Of a stretch of DNA of 64,000 nt, positions 10,110-21,031 are shown piece by piece (positions within the stretch are counted from its first letter, which is position 1; each line of letters opens with the position of its first letter). A model generated the notes under the pieces. It ran no database searches. It worked only from the letters and a program-made list of their open reading frames with translations, and was not told where the DNA came from. Location of the stretch: contig NZ_PVWK01000081.1 in NCBI RefSeq assembly GCF_003003795.1, positions 26,551-90,550 of the forward strand, written 5' to 3'. The DNA is from Stenomitos frigidus ULC18 (lineage in GTDB: Bacteria > Cyanobacteriota > Cyanobacteriia > Leptolyngbyales > Leptolyngbyaceae). Made by a program: the position numbers and the translations under genes.

Positions 10110-10299
10110 AGTTGGGGATCGGTAGCAATTTACCGCTCAACTATAGCCACAGGTGCTCGACTACAACTCCGTTGTTTCCCTGAGAATGAGAGGAGAGGGG
10201 AGTACGTAGTTTGTCAGTATGGGGGCAGAAGGCAGAAGAAGAGTTTTGAGTTTTGAGCTTCAGGAGAGGTGAGAGGTGAGAGGTGTAAGAGTGTAGCCT
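10110..10299. repeat. Intergenic heptad repeats between the TPR and DUF1499 genes
   Basis: TTTTGAG units at about 10240-10260 are followed by AGAGGTG heptads (10266-10285). These belong to the same families as the repeats found inside several genes of this window. Confidence 0.7.
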
Positions 10300-10866
10300 T
10301 TAGCCTTCATCCCTCATCTTCGTCCTCAAGGTCTCAATACGCTTGCGGTTGACGCCGAGGTCAGATTCGCCCAGGCGGGATGCGGAGCGGACTTGAATCA
10401 GGTTGGCGGCACGATCGAGGTAGAATTCCACGTCGTCGACAAAGCCCACGATCGGGATGGTAAATTCAGTACGGATATAATCGTCTGTCGTCGTCAGAAT
10501 GTTGACTCTCGGCTGTGCCTCAAGCATTGCTTTGAGCTTACTAAACGCATCCTCTGAGGTTGAGGTGTAGCGGAGTGGGTCGATCGCGTGTTCTTTATCC
10601 TGGCTCTGGCTACTGACACAATTCGGTGTGGTTGGGCAGGGCGCAAACTTACCGTCTACAACGCCCAAGTTTGCGGGACGAGTGCCTGCCAAAGAGAACA
10701 AGGCACTAAGCACAGGTGCAGAGGGAAGCGGTAACGCAGAGGCTGAAGCGACGGGTGCTAAACAGCCTGTGGCGGTCAAGAGCAGAGACGTAAAAACGAC
10801 CAAAAGGGTTGGCAGAAACCGTGCTTTCCAGGAGGGCCGGACTTCGTCACTAGGATGGGTGAGCAT
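10300..10866 (-). CDS. DUF1499 secreted protein
   Basis: A 188-residue protein. Residues ~16-42 form a signal peptide with a possible lipobox-like Cys (LLTATGCLAP). The DUF1499 domain follows: GKFAPCPTTPNCVSSQS (about residues 72-87), then TTDDYIRTEFTIPIVGFVDD and a C-terminal RSASRLGESDLGVNRKRIE. The family is common in cyanobacteria and proteobacteria, and its biochemical role is unknown. The gene is divergent from the glycosyltransferase gene at 10963. Confidence 0.85.
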   Translation of the reverse strand: MLTHPSDEVRPSWKARFLPTLLVVFTSLLLTATGCLAPVASASALPLPSAPVLSALFSLAGTRPANLGVVDGKFAPCPTTPNCVSSQSQDKEHAIDPLRYTSTSEDAFSKLKAMLEAQPRVNILTTTDDYIRTEFTIPIVGFVDDVEFYLDRAANLIQVRSASRLGESDLGVNRKRIETLRTKMRDEG

Positions 10867-10962
10867 AGCGATAGGGAATTTAGGAGACAGTAAATTGGTT
10901 TTTGGCAGCGGTTAAACCGAGTAGTCAAAACAAGCTCTAATGAACACTATCTTATTCCTAGC

Positions 10963-12663
<1,701 letters not shown>

Positions 12664-12675
12664 GTAAGTGGCCAT

Positions 12676-12735
12676 AAAAAAGCTCTCAGCGGAGCCCAAT
12701 CTTTCTCAAGAGGAGCTTCACGCTGAGAGATCCAA
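12676..12735 (-). terminator. Terminator of the rplU-rpmA unit
   Basis: On the minus strand CTCTCAGCG (12721-12729) pairs with CGCTGAGAG (12683-12691), followed by a T run (A's at 12676-12681 on the + strand). The loop is long (about 30 bases). It lies about 25 bases after the rpmA stop. Confidence 0.8.
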
Positions 12736-12753
12736 AAACAGTTGAGTAGACGA

Positions 12754-13047
12754 CTACGCGTTAACGGCTACAGGCTCAGTGGCGACTGTTTCAGCAACAG
12801 GATAGACGCTAATTTTCTTTTTGCTTTTGCCATAGCGCTCAAAGGTCACAATGCCGTTAATGAGCGCAAACAGTGTGTCATCACTACCACGACCAACGTT
12901 GTTGCCAGGATGAACCTTGGTGCCACGCTGGCGGATCAAAATATTGCCTGCTTTAACGGTCTGCCCACCATAGCGCTTCACACCCAAACGTTGAGCATTA
13001 GAGTCACGACCGTTACGTGTACTGCCTGTACCTTTTTTATGAGCCAT
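12754..13047 (-). CDS. rpmA: 50S ribosomal protein L27
   Basis: A 97-residue L27 starting [20 protein letters not shown], with the conserved [20 protein letters not shown] block. Its N-terminus reaches the peptidyl-transferase centre. The C-terminal tail ([15 protein letters not shown]) is longer than in E. coli, as in other cyanobacteria. It follows rplU by about 100 bases and ends at a strong terminator. Confidence 0.98.
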   Translation of the reverse strand: MAHKKGTGSTRNGRDSNAQRLGVKRYGGQTVKAGNILIRQRGTKVHPGNNVGRGSDDTLFALINGIVTFERYGKSKKKISVYPVAETVATEPVAVNA

Positions 13048-13150
13048 AGTTCCCTCAGTCTAATCGTTGCTAAAAGAAGTCCAGTGAAAGCTACCCATCG
13101 ATCGCAGATGCAAGCTATCAAACGTCGCTGCTGCCATCAGATTCTTGTTG

Positions 13151-13552
13151 TTATGCGTCGTCAGTATCCGCAGCGTCGGGCTCAGCACCTTTTGATTTCG
13201 ATGCACTGCCTTTGCCTGCTGCGATATCAGAGCCGCCAATACTGATTGAGTTAATCATCAGACGGGTTAACTCTTGACGATGCCCTTGCTTTTTACGGGT
13301 TTTCTTTTTGGGGCGCATCTTATAAACGATGATCTTGCGATCGCGCAGATGCTGTAACACGGTTGCCTCAACCGTTGCGCCTTCAACTAGAGGTTGCCCA
13401 ACGCTAATGTTACCGTCATCCTGAACAAACAGCACTTTGTCAATGGTGATTTGAGTGTCAGGTTCAGCGGGAAGACGGTTGATGTCATAGAACCGACCGG
13501 GCTCAACGCGCAACTGCTTGCCACCCGCTTCAATAATCGCGTAAGAAGTCAT
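13151..13552 (-). CDS. rplU: 50S ribosomal protein L21
   Basis: A 133-residue L21. The body ([20 protein letters not shown], then [20 protein letters not shown]) matches L21. The last ~25 residues form an extra charged tail ([16 protein letters not shown]), common in cyanobacteria. It is the first gene of the rplU-rpmA pair. CTCAAAA-type repeats lie in its upstream region (about 13615-13625). Confidence 0.97.
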   Translation of the reverse strand: MTSYAIIEAGGKQLRVEPGRFYDINRLPAEPDTQITIDKVLFVQDDGNISVGQPLVEGATVEATVLQHLRDRKIIVYKMRPKKKTRKKQGHRQELTRLMINSISIGGSDIAAGKGSASKSKGAEPDAADTDDA

Positions 13553-13695
13553 GAAAGTACCTTAAGAGTCGCCGTACAGGTAGCCTTTAGTAGCTTTGAA
13601 TTCCGAGTTCTAAGTTTTGAGTTAATACAATGTTCGCTAACTCAACACTTAATGCTTCTAACTCATAACTACTCTCGGGCTTTTATTATGTCCGA

Positions 13696-13896
13696 CCTGA
13701 TCCGAGCAGGAATAGACAGTCAGCTTTCCAGTATCGCTAGTTCTAAGGGGAAATGTCAAGCCTGCACCACGAATCACAGCGCTTGCTTGGTAGCTTTCTA
13801 GCAAACAAAAGCCCCGTAGGAGCAGGTTTGATCACAAGGTTAACAGCTAGAGGGGAAGACTCTGGCAAAACCTGCCCGTACCCAACGGCATTTTTT
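13696..13896 (+). ncRNA. ssrS: Candidate 6S RNA
   Basis: A gene-free stretch folds like 6S RNA. The closing helix CGAGCAGG (13703-13710) pairs with CCTGCCCG (13871-13878), 7 of 8 pairs. A large bubble follows, with GGGGAA on both sides (13747-13752, 13852-13857). A ten-pair helix TCAAGCCTGC (13756-13765) with GCAGGTTTGA (13822-13831) then leads to an apical hairpin. A -10 box TATTAT at 13684-13689 gives a start near 13696, and TTTTTT at 13891-13896 gives an end, for a length of about 190. The 3' side CAAGGTTAACAGC resembles the same part of E. coli 6S RNA. The folate cyclo-ligase gene lies next to it, as in many bacteria. 6S RNA binds the housekeeping RNA polymerase. The call rests on fold and context only. 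Confidence 0.55.
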
Positions 13897-13932
13897 CTTG
13901 GAAGTCTCCTTACTGATTGGTCAAACCATACG

Positions 13933-14529
13933 TCATAAACGCTGCTCCGAAAAAAACAGCCCCTTTTCTGTGCAAACGGCTGTGAGTGGTTGATCCCATG
14001 CATCTTCAGGAACTATAGACAGATAGGCGCTATCGAAGACAATGCCGATCGTTATTTTTTCTGCCCAGACGGGTGAAGCAAGCAAGCGATCGTAGAAGCC
14101 GCCGCCGTAGCCTAGACGGTAGCCACCAGTATCACAGGCGATCGCGGGCACCAGCATTAAATCCACCTGATCGGGTTCTAGAATAGGCGAATCTGGACAC
14201 GGTTCTGGGATGCCATACGCTCCGGCTTGTAGTGCCAGTGAACCGTCAGGTGACCAAACATGCCAGGTTAAGCGCTTACCAACACAACGCGGAAAGCCCC
14301 AGGTTTTTGACGCTGGGAACAGCAAACTAAGATCAGGTTCTTGGCGAATACTAAAGTAGGCAAGGACGGTTTGAGCCTGCGTGAAAAGAGCAGACGATCG
14401 CAGGTGGTCACAAAGCTGGCTACTTTTCGCTTGCCAGATTTCGGGCGCGATCGACTGACGAGCCTGTAGCAGCGATTTTCGTAACGCCTTTTTATCCATT
14501 ACAACATTCTTGTTCATCACAGCAGGCAT
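13933..14529 (-). CDS. fau: 5-formyltetrahydrofolate cyclo-ligase
   Basis: A 198-residue 5-FCL. The N-terminal ALRKSLLQARQSI helix and the phosphate-binding signature YRLGYGGGFYDRLL (about residues 138-151) are diagnostic. The enzyme converts 5-formyl-THF to 5,10-methenyl-THF with ATP. Three in-frame ATGs (14529, 14517, 14499) could start it, and none has a clear ribosome site. It follows the methyltransferase gene by 17 bases, so the two are probably co-transcribed. It converges on the candidate 6S RNA. Confidence 0.93.
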   Translation of the reverse strand: MPAVMNKNVVMDKKALRKSLLQARQSIAPEIWQAKSSQLCDHLRSSALFTQAQTVLAYFSIRQEPDLSLLFPASKTWGFPRCVGKRLTWHVWSPDGSLALQAGAYGIPEPCPDSPILEPDQVDLMLVPAIACDTGGYRLGYGGGFYDRLLASPVWAEKITIGIVFDSAYLSIVPEDAWDQPLTAVCTEKGLFFSEQRL

Positions 14530-14546
14530 AAGCTTGACCCAACGGG

Positions 14547-15176
14547 TTAAGACAACTTCTTCGCTTGAATGACCTGGAGACTGCCGCCTGCGTGGAGCGT
14601 TTGCTGGTCAACCTGAAAGCCAACGTTCTCCAATAGTGCGGTCAGGTCACTTCTAATCAACGTCCACGCAGTTTGCGTTTCAAACAGCAGCAGAAAGAGC
14701 GTCAGACCAGTCACAAAGAGCAGATTGGTCGGTTTGTGAAAATCGACCAATGTGAAATAGCCATTGGGTCGAAGAACGCGATGCACTTCCCGAAGAATTT
14801 GCTGGAGTTGTTGGGGCTCCATTTCATGCAGCGCCACACTGGTATGCACCACATCAAAGTGATTGTCAGAAAACGGCATTGCTTCCGCAAAGGCTTCGAC
14901 ATAGTCTGCTTGGGGTACATTTTTGCGCGCACGCTTAAGCGACAGTGGTGAAGCATCCAGGCCAGTGACATGGCGCGATCGCTCCACCAAAAATTTCGTT
15001 GCCTGCCCACTGCCACAGCACAGATCGAGCATGGTGGTTTCAGGGGCGATCGGCAACCCCTCCAGAGCTAATTGCCGAAACCGCCGCTCACCTCCTACAC
15101 TTAATGCCGCTAAGCGCGAGAAGCCATCGTAGAGCCACTGATATTGGTAACTCCAGTCTCTGAGAATCGTTGCCAT
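14547..15176 (-). CDS. Class I SAM-dependent methyltransferase
   Basis: A 209-residue methyltransferase. Motif I is LDLCCGSGQATKFL (about residue 51), followed by GLDASPLSLKRARK and the UbiE-like HFDVVHTSVALHEM. A hydrophobic stretch at ~168-182 (LFVTGLTLFLLLFE) may touch membrane and suggests a lipophilic substrate such as a quinone or lipid. The substrate cannot be told from sequence. It precedes the cyclo-ligase gene. Confidence 0.85.
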   Translation of the reverse strand: MATILRDWSYQYQWLYDGFSRLAALSVGGERRFRQLALEGLPIAPETTMLDLCCGSGQATKFLVERSRHVTGLDASPLSLKRARKNVPQADYVEAFAEAMPFSDNHFDVVHTSVALHEMEPQQLQQILREVHRVLRPNGYFTLVDFHKPTNLLFVTGLTLFLLLFETQTAWTLIRSDLTALLENVGFQVDQQTLHAGGSLQVIQAKKLS

Positions 15177-15186
15177 AAGAGGGGAT

Positions 15187-15290
15187 GAGAGTTTTGAGTT
15201 TTGAGTTGTTGGAGAAGAGTAAGGAGCAAGGAGTTTTGAGTTCTGTCTTTAGCCTTTAGCCTTTAGCCTTTAGCCTTCGGCCTTTCCCCC
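15187..15290. repeat. TTTTGAG and CTTTAGC heptad repeats
   Basis: TTTTGAG copies (15189-15206, 15233-15240) are followed by four tandem CTTTAGC heptads (15248-15275), between the methyltransferase and recombinase genes. The second block enters the 3' end of the recombinase gene and codes for its last residues (KAEG). Confidence 0.85.
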
Positions 15291-16463
15291 TCCCGGTGCG
15301 ACCAACTGATTTCGATTCAATGCCGTTTCTACTGCCTGCTGCTGGTCCCGATGAGTCATCCATTGGTGATAGGTGCGATTGTGCACCGCGACGGAGTGCC
15401 CCATCATACGAGCAGCGACTGTATCGGCTAAACCAAAGTGAATAGTGCGGACTGCCCAGGCATGACGCAGATTGTACGGGGAGAAGGGTAAGTCGTAGCG
15501 GCGGAACTGAGAGGTTACACGCTGCCCAATGCGCTGCAGTGTAGTTTGGGTGAGATCAGTCTGAATCGCTGGTAATTGAATCGATCGCAAATTAAAGTGA
15601 TCGACCCATTCTGGGTAGAAGGGCCAAACATCATGAGACCCCGTTTTGCTGGTATTAAGGACGCGAATGGTCGCTTCAGGTTTGCCCTGCAGCAGTGCGG
15701 AGTAGTCACAGAAGAACACCTCATGGTTTCTCAAGCCGTAGGTTGCCATGACCGCATAGACAAACTGCCAACCCGGATTGGGAATGCTCTCCCAGGTGGA
15801 CGCAATCAGTGCATCGGAGGGCAGTGTACGGGCTCGCATTTGGCTCAGACCATAACTGCCCCAGAGCGATTTCAGGTCGATCGGCAACTCAACGCTGAGA
15901 AACTTAGCCAAAGCGCCTAACGCGGTACAACAAACTTGACGACTGCGAGAATTGTCTTCTGTGGCACGCACTGTAGCGTAGAGAACTTCGACGAAGCTTA
16001 ATTGAGGATTCGCCTGCGCGATCGCCTCCAGTTTCCGGAGATACGGAGAGTAGGCAGTCTCCCAAGTCGTTTTAGCCGAGGCAGGGTGGCTTAGCCGCGA
16101 TGGTTCAGTGAGGAAGTGATGCTCAAACGCTTGCAATTGTTGTGCTAAACCGATCTGGTCTAAGCGTCCCCAGCCAGAACCGCTGTCGTACTGACGCCAG
16201 TCAAAGGAATTCTGGATGATCTGTGCCACAATGACTTTCACCGTTTGCTCTGCTTGCTTCAAACCAGCAGACGTTGCTGGCAGTCCCAGGCTGAGGCGCT
16301 GTTGTGACGGCTTGAGCCGTAAGCTGCCAGGACGGGGTGGCAGCATTCCGCGTAAACCCAGTTTCTGTCCCCGACGCTCAATCTGAAAGCCCATATGTGC
16401 TGCTTTTAAGCGCTGATTGGTCTGCAAAATCCGAGCATCGATCGCGGCATTCGCATCAGTCAT
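15270..16463 (-). CDS. Tyrosine recombinase/integrase family protein
   Basis: A 397-residue protein with the C-terminal tyrosine recombinase fold. The visible catalytic set is an Arg in YGLRNHEVFF (about 250), LRHAWAVR (Arg333/His334 region), the MGHS His356, and Tyr365 in HNRTYHQW. The N-terminal ~180 residues are not like a XerC/D SAM domain. No att sites, excisionase or phage genes lie around it, and its base composition matches its neighbours, so it looks like a resident gene rather than part of a live mobile element. Confidence 0.85.
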   Translation of the reverse strand: MTDANAAIDARILQTNQRLKAAHMGFQIERRGQKLGLRGMLPPRPGSLRLKPSQQRLSLGLPATSAGLKQAEQTVKVIVAQIIQNSFDWRQYDSGSGWGRLDQIGLAQQLQAFEHHFLTEPSRLSHPASAKTTWETAYSPYLRKLEAIAQANPQLSFVEVLYATVRATEDNSRSRQVCCTALGALAKFLSVELPIDLKSLWGSYGLSQMRARTLPSDALIASTWESIPNPGWQFVYAVMATYGLRNHEVFFCDYSALLQGKPEATIRVLNTSKTGSHDVWPFYPEWVDHFNLRSIQLPAIQTDLTQTTLQRIGQRVTSQFRRYDLPFSPYNLRHAWAVRTIHFGLADTVAARMMGHSVAVHNRTYHQWMTHRDQQQAVETALNRNQLVAPGGGKAEG

Positions 16464-16695
16464 AGAAAAGCTAGAGTCGGTTATCGGTCAGCAGCGCTTG
16501 AGCCCCTGCGTCCTCATTCTAGAATGGGCGATCGTTGTCTGGGGTAAGTTTATCGCGTTGATCATCATCAAATTTAACGTTCTGTTACGAACTTTTAGAG
16601 AAAATCTGCGATCTGTGGTTCTCTAGCCTACCTTGCTCCATACATAAGGTTAAAATCAGTTACAAACCTGAGAGCAAGAAAAAGCTGTAGCTGTT

Positions 16696-17859
16696 ATGGG
16701 TCGATTTGGGGTATTGCTGCTAAATCTGGGTGGGCCAGACCAATTAGAAGACGTTCGTCCGTTCCTGTTCAATCTGTTTTCCGACCCGGAGATTATTCGG
16801 CTGCCGTTTCCCTGGCTGCAACGGCCGCTTGCCTGGTTAATCTCAACCACACGAGCCCAAAAGTCTCAGGAAAACTATCGGCAGATTGGCGGTGGTTCGC
16901 CCCTGCGACGTATTACTGAAGAACAGGCTCAAGCTCTCCAAGCACAGCTCCAAAATAAAGGGCACGAGGCTAACGTCTATGTTGGTATGCGTTATTGGCA
17001 TCCTTATACCGAAGAAGCGATCGCCCGCATCAAGCGCGATCACGTCGAGCGCCTAGTCATACTGCCGCTTTACCCCCATTTTTCGATCAGTACGAGTGGT
17101 TCCAGCTTCCGCCTGCTAGAGCAAATTTGGCACGAAGATCCCAGTCTGGCTCAAATTGACTACACTGCGATTCCATCCTGGTACGATCGCCCAGGCTATC
17201 TACAGGCAATGGCAGACCTGATTGCTACGGAACTCGATCGATTCCCTGAACCAGACAAGGTTCACGTTTTCTTCAGCGCTCACGGTGTTCCTGTTAGTTA
17301 CGTTGAAGAAGCAGGCGATCCCTACCAGCGCGAAATTGAAGGGTGCGTGGCGCTGATTATGCAGACACTGAACCGACCCAACCCTCACGTACTGGCCTAC
17401 CAAAGTCGTGTGGGCCCTGTAGAATGGCTCCAGCCTTATACCGACGATGCGCTGAAGGAACTTGCCGAGCAAGGGGTGAAAGATCTCGCGGTAGTACCCA
17501 TTAGTTTCGTGTCAGAGCACATTGAAACACTGCAAGAAATTGACATGGAATACCGGGAGTTGGCAGAGGAAGCAGGGATTGAAAATTTCCATCGTGTCCC
17601 TGCCCTCAATACTCATCCTGGCTTTATTGATGACCTGGCAAATTTGGTGGTAGAAGCCCTCGATGCACCGCATTTGAAGCTGGCTCAAGTCATGCATCCA
17701 GAGAAGCAAGTGAAGATGTATCCACCAGAGCGATGGGAATGGGGCATGACGATCTCAGCTGAGGTCTGGAACGGTCGTCTTGCCATGCTGGGCATTCTCG
17801 CGGTGCTGCTAGAGCTCTTTATGGGGCGTGGTCCGTTGCATGCGATCGGGTTGCTGTAA
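16696..17859 (+). CDS. hemH: Ferrochelatase with C-terminal CAB-like helix
   Basis: A 387-residue ferrochelatase that inserts Fe(II) into protoporphyrin IX to form heme. The N-terminus ([20 protein letters not shown]), the [16 protein letters not shown] block, and [19 protein letters not shown] with the catalytic His (about residue 196) are standard. The C-terminal extension ([22 protein letters not shown]) is a chlorophyll a/b-binding-like (LHC) helix found in cyanobacterial and plastid enzymes and thought to bind chlorophyll and aid dimerisation. The enzyme is thylakoid-associated. Confidence 0.97.
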   Translation: MGRFGVLLLNLGGPDQLEDVRPFLFNLFSDPEIIRLPFPWLQRPLAWLISTTRAQKSQENYRQIGGGSPLRRITEEQAQALQAQLQNKGHEANVYVGMRYWHPYTEEAIARIKRDHVERLVILPLYPHFSISTSGSSFRLLEQIWHEDPSLAQIDYTAIPSWYDRPGYLQAMADLIATELDRFPEPDKVHVFFSAHGVPVSYVEEAGDPYQREIEGCVALIMQTLNRPNPHVLAYQSRVGPVEWLQPYTDDALKELAEQGVKDLAVVPISFVSEHIETLQEIDMEYRELAEEAGIENFHRVPALNTHPGFIDDLANLVVEALDAPHLKLAQVMHPEKQVKMYPPERWEWGMTISAEVWNGRLAMLGILAVLLELFMGRGPLHAIGLL

Positions 17860-17959
17860 TTGGCAGCGAGGTTGGGAATGGCGTCTGGTTGGTGGTGTCA
17901 GTAGTCTATACTTCGTGAAGCAGTGGAGACGGACTCCTGACGACTGATTCCAGGCATGC

Positions 17960-18430
17960 TCACGATCGCTTTTCTTCTGCCTCTAAGCCTCTCAAGAGAC
18001 GTTGATGTGCTGTGTGATACCGCTGCAGCCGCTCGATATCTTTGTTCGTTAACGCTGTCATACGGGTCAGCGTCATGTTGTCTTCCAGGTCGTAGCGCTT
18101 GACTCGCATTGCCAGGGGATTGGTCAGCACGCGATCGATAAACTCGTCGTAGCTCTCATCAGAACGCCGCGTGAGACAGTCCAAGGCTGCGATCGCCTCT
18201 GGGAGAAACCCTTCAGCCGCGAGTCGCTCTAGCGTCCAGTCAGAGTCTTCCACCACATCGTGAAGCACCGCTACAATCTGCTCTAAAGGTGTTTGCCCCC
18301 GTAACATCAGTCGAAGTGGATGCAAAATGTAGGGCGCATTGGCCTTATCTACTTGGTTCTGGTGTGCAGTAGCAGCGATCGCGACGGCACGCCCTAGCAG
18401 TGGGTTCAACGATGGTGGGCTCATCAGCAT
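17960..18430 (-). CDS. Small HD-domain phosphohydrolase ((p)ppGpp hydrolase-like)
   Basis: A 156-residue protein with an HD motif of the RelA/SpoT type: His23 (TAHQNQVDKANAPYILHP), His37, His57-Asp58 (AVLHDVVEDS) and a later Asp in VKRYDLEDNM. There is no synthetase, TGS or ACT domain, so it is a stand-alone hydrolase like the small alarmone hydrolases. The actual nucleotide is not known. It converges with hemH, about 100 bases apart. Confidence 0.8.
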   Translation of the reverse strand: MLMSPPSLNPLLGRAVAIAATAHQNQVDKANAPYILHPLRLMLRGQTPLEQIVAVLHDVVEDSDWTLERLAAEGFLPEAIAALDCLTRRSDESYDEFIDRVLTNPLAMRVKRYDLEDNMTLTRMTALTNKDIERLQRYHTAHQRLLRGLEAEEKRS

Positions 18431-18487
18431 TTCTTTCGCAGCGTTATGGTTCGGAGGCTAGCGCCAAGACTTAGCGTCTGTTACACC

Positions 18488-19543
18488 CTAGCTCGATTCC
18501 TGCCCAAAGAAGGATGGACGCTGGAGAACCATACCAATAACCCTAATAACTTTGCGACCGATCGCCCGCAGTAGTGGCGGCATCGTTGAGGTATCGCGAC
18601 CAAGAAAGCGTTTGGCTGGGCTACGCATCATCGGTTGCTGCTGGTGCAATTGGCCAATGAGTAGCGGCAGGTCTTGTTGCACTTCCGCCCAATAAAGCTT
18701 AGGAAACTGGGTGTAGTCAAAATTGCAATCGCGGAAGATACGCTCAATGCGGTGATAGCGATGCACTGACCAATCTCGTAGGATCGTCCATGAAGGGTGC
18801 AAATTCTCCGCCATGATCAGTGGATAGGCTTTTTGCCGTAACCCGGTGAGATAGCTATCGAGCAAAAACTCCATCATTTTTGTGTAGCTTGGGTTCTGCA
18901 GGGCAGTCTGCTGAATGATTTCTTCGCGTGTCACACCAAACTGGATGAGCACGTCTGCGGGAATGTAGCAAATACCGCGCTGAGCATCTTCTTGAATGTC
19001 ACGGAGGTTATTAAAAAACTGGTCTAAGGCACCAAAATAGCAGGCAGCTTGCCAGTAAGGTTGATCTAAGAATGGTAAGACTTGGAAATACGCGCCACCC
19101 AAATCTTTCAACATGACTTCATACTGCTCGAGCGTGTCAATGATGAGATCGTGCTCGTGATACCGTTCGATCGCTTTCAAGTAGCGGTTCCACGACCAAA
19201 TTGAGAGACGATCGACGGGGCTAGAGAAGGTGCCAAACCATAGGGTGCAAATCCGGTTCAGCACCTCTTGATATGCGCATCCCGGCTTGACCCGACCCCA
19301 AAGCAAGAGCCACTTCCAACTAGAGTAAAACTTGCGGAACTCAGAGCTGCTAGAATCAACCAGTTCATTCTCAGCGAGTCGATCAATCAGGCGAATCCAG
19401 CCAATGCGCTCAATCCAGGCTTCGCGCACACAAGGCTCTAACTCCATCACCCACGCCGCGTTATCTTCGTCTTTAAGCGAATCATCTGCGATCGCATCGT
19501 GTTCGGAAGAGCCCACCAATCCTGAAATTGTGCTGCCGTTCAT
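18488..19543 (-). CDS. Squalene/phytoene synthase-like protein
   Basis: A 351-residue, mainly helical protein. The region ALDQFFNNLRDIQEDAQRGI followed by CYIPADVL (about residues 173-200) matches the second Asp-rich motif of squalene/phytoene synthases (NxLRDvxEDarrGrxYlP). The first Asp-rich motif is weaker: DLIID in HEHDLIIDTLEQY is only a partial fit. Lengthy N- and C-terminal parts are less family-like. It may be a catalytically altered member. It is divergent from the DUF2007 gene. Confidence 0.65.
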   Translation of the reverse strand: MNGSTISGLVGSSEHDAIADDSLKDEDNAAWVMELEPCVREAWIERIGWIRLIDRLAENELVDSSSSEFRKFYSSWKWLLLWGRVKPGCAYQEVLNRICTLWFGTFSSPVDRLSIWSWNRYLKAIERYHEHDLIIDTLEQYEVMLKDLGGAYFQVLPFLDQPYWQAACYFGALDQFFNNLRDIQEDAQRGICYIPADVLIQFGVTREEIIQQTALQNPSYTKMMEFLLDSYLTGLRQKAYPLIMAENLHPSWTILRDWSVHRYHRIERIFRDCNFDYTQFPKLYWAEVQQDLPLLIGQLHQQQPMMRSPAKRFLGRDTSTMPPLLRAIGRKVIRVIGMVLQRPSFFGQESS

Positions 19544-19602
19544 ATCATTGTGCTAATCTTGACCTCACTCTAGAATTCCCAGCCGCCGCTAAAATTAACG
19601 TC

Positions 19603-19947
19603 GTGCTATTGAATACATTGATTAAATTCTGTACTGGAGTCGCTAGCGTTCTGAAGGCAACCGATCCCTTTTCCAGTCGAGTGGCCTTGCAAACCAATAA
19701 AAGCTTTAACAGCAGCATCGATCACCTCCGTTGGGCGACTGTGAAAACAACCAGTCTGCGTTGGGAAGCTGAACTCATGGAGCAGGTATTGGCAGCGCAC
19801 GAAGTACCAGCCCGCATTATCGATCTGGGTATCGAATCTTACATGGGGCAAGGCAGCCTGGCAGCGTTACAAGTGCATGCTGAGGATGAGCAATTTGCCA
19901 TCCAGTTGCTCAGTGTTATCAACGAGGCAACAGAAGCGTCTGAGTAA
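19603..19947 (+). CDS. DUF2007-like small protein
   Basis: The C-terminal ~65 residues (KTTSLRWEAELMEQVLAAHE, then VPARIIDLGIESYMGQGSLA) match the DUF2007 'putative signal-transducing protein' fold, which resembles a PII-like or ACT-like module. The start is not clear. The frame opens with TTG at 19528, which would overlap the divergent gene. GTG at 19603 is taken here; GTG 19681, TTG 19687 and GTG 19741 are other choices and none has a good ribosome site. Function is unknown. Confidence 0.6.
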   Translation: MLLNTLIKFCTGVASVLKATDPFSSRVALQTNKSFNSSIDHLRWATVKTTSLRWEAELMEQVLAAHEVPARIIDLGIESYMGQGSLAALQVHAEDEQFAIQLLSVINEATEASE

Positions 19948-20101
19948 CCTGCTATGATCAGTCGGAAACTAAATGTTTTTGATTGTTGTCTCAACGTTTA
20001 AAGTTTGAAAAATCAGGCTATCTGCTCGGCTTCTGATCGCATGTCTAGAGTTCTGGCTGAGGTATGGACAGGTAGCGAGTTAGTAAGGAACTACCGCGCT
20101 C

Positions 20102-21031
20102 ATGTCGTTATTTGATTGGTTTGCTAATCGGCAAAAAGCTGGTCCCATTAGCAAAGATCGGCAAGAACGGGAAATCGCAGATGGGCTTTGGGCCAAATGT
20201 GAAGCATGCAGCGTGCTCACTTACGCTAAAGATCTCCGAACGAACCAAATGGTTTGCTTAGAATGCAACCATCACATTCGGGTTTATAGCGACGAACGGA
20301 TTCAACAGCTTGTGGATGCTAATACATGGATTGCACTGGATGAAGGGCTCTCTGCAACTGATCCGCTGAAATTTCGCGATCGCAAACCCTACAGCGATCG
20401 TTTGCGCGAAACGCAAGACAAACTCAAGCTTTTGGATGCTGTGCAAACCGGGATTGGTCAACTAGATGAGTTGCCAGTGGCGCTCGGCGTCATGGATTTC
20501 CGGTTTATGGGTGGCAGTATGGGGTCTGTGGTTGGCGAGAAGCTGACCCGTATGATTGAACGTGCGACTCGTGAGCGTCTGTCAGTCATTATTGTTTGTG
20601 CTTCGGGCGGTGCCAGAATGCAGGAAGGCATGCTGAGCCTGATGCAAATGGCGAAAATTTCCGGCGCTCTGGAACGTCATCGAGAAGCTCGTTTACTTTA
20701 CATTCCTGTACTCACGCACCCGACGACAGGTGGTGTTACTGCAAGTTTCGCCATGCTGGGAGATATTATCTTGGCCGAACCCAAAGCAACGATCGGCTTC
20801 GCTGGGCGCAGAGTGGTCGAACAAACGCTGCGAGAAAAGCTGCCCGATGATTTTCAGACAGCCGAATATTTGCTGGAGCATGGATTCGTTGATGCGATCG
20901 TGCCTCGGACTCAGCTCAAGAAAACCCTGGCACAACTCATTCGCTTGCATCAACCCTCTGCCCCACTGGCTCACTTGCCCGCTCACCTGTCAGGCGTGCG
21001 ATCGCTCAGTGTGACTACTCCAGAGGTATGA
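20102..21031 (+). CDS. accD: Acetyl-CoA carboxylase carboxyltransferase beta subunit
   Basis: A 309-residue AccD. The N-terminal zinc ribbon has Cys33, Cys36, Cys52 and Cys55. The crotonase-fold body holds [20 protein letters not shown] and the oxyanion region [20 protein letters not shown], then [16 protein letters not shown] and [12 protein letters not shown]. With AccA it moves carboxyl from biotin on AccB to acetyl-CoA for fatty-acid synthesis. A TAAGGAAC ribosome site precedes the ATG. It stands alone in the + direction here. Confidence 0.97.
   Translation: MSLFDWFANRQKAGPISKDRQEREIADGLWAKCEACSVLTYAKDLRTNQMVCLECNHHIRVYSDERIQQLVDANTWIALDEGLSATDPLKFRDRKPYSDRLRETQDKLKLLDAVQTGIGQLDELPVALGVMDFRFMGGSMGSVVGEKLTRMIERATRERLSVIIVCASGGARMQEGMLSLMQMAKISGALERHREARLLYIPVLTHPTTGGVTASFAMLGDIILAEPKATIGFAGRRVVEQTLREKLPDDFQTAEYLLEHGFVDAIVPRTQLKKTLAQLIRLHQPSAPLAHLPAHLSGVRSLSVTTPEV

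Noticed and set aside
12742..13245. A 167-codon + strand frame over the L27 and L21 genes
   Set aside because: It is antisense to two certain ribosomal protein genes and has no family features.
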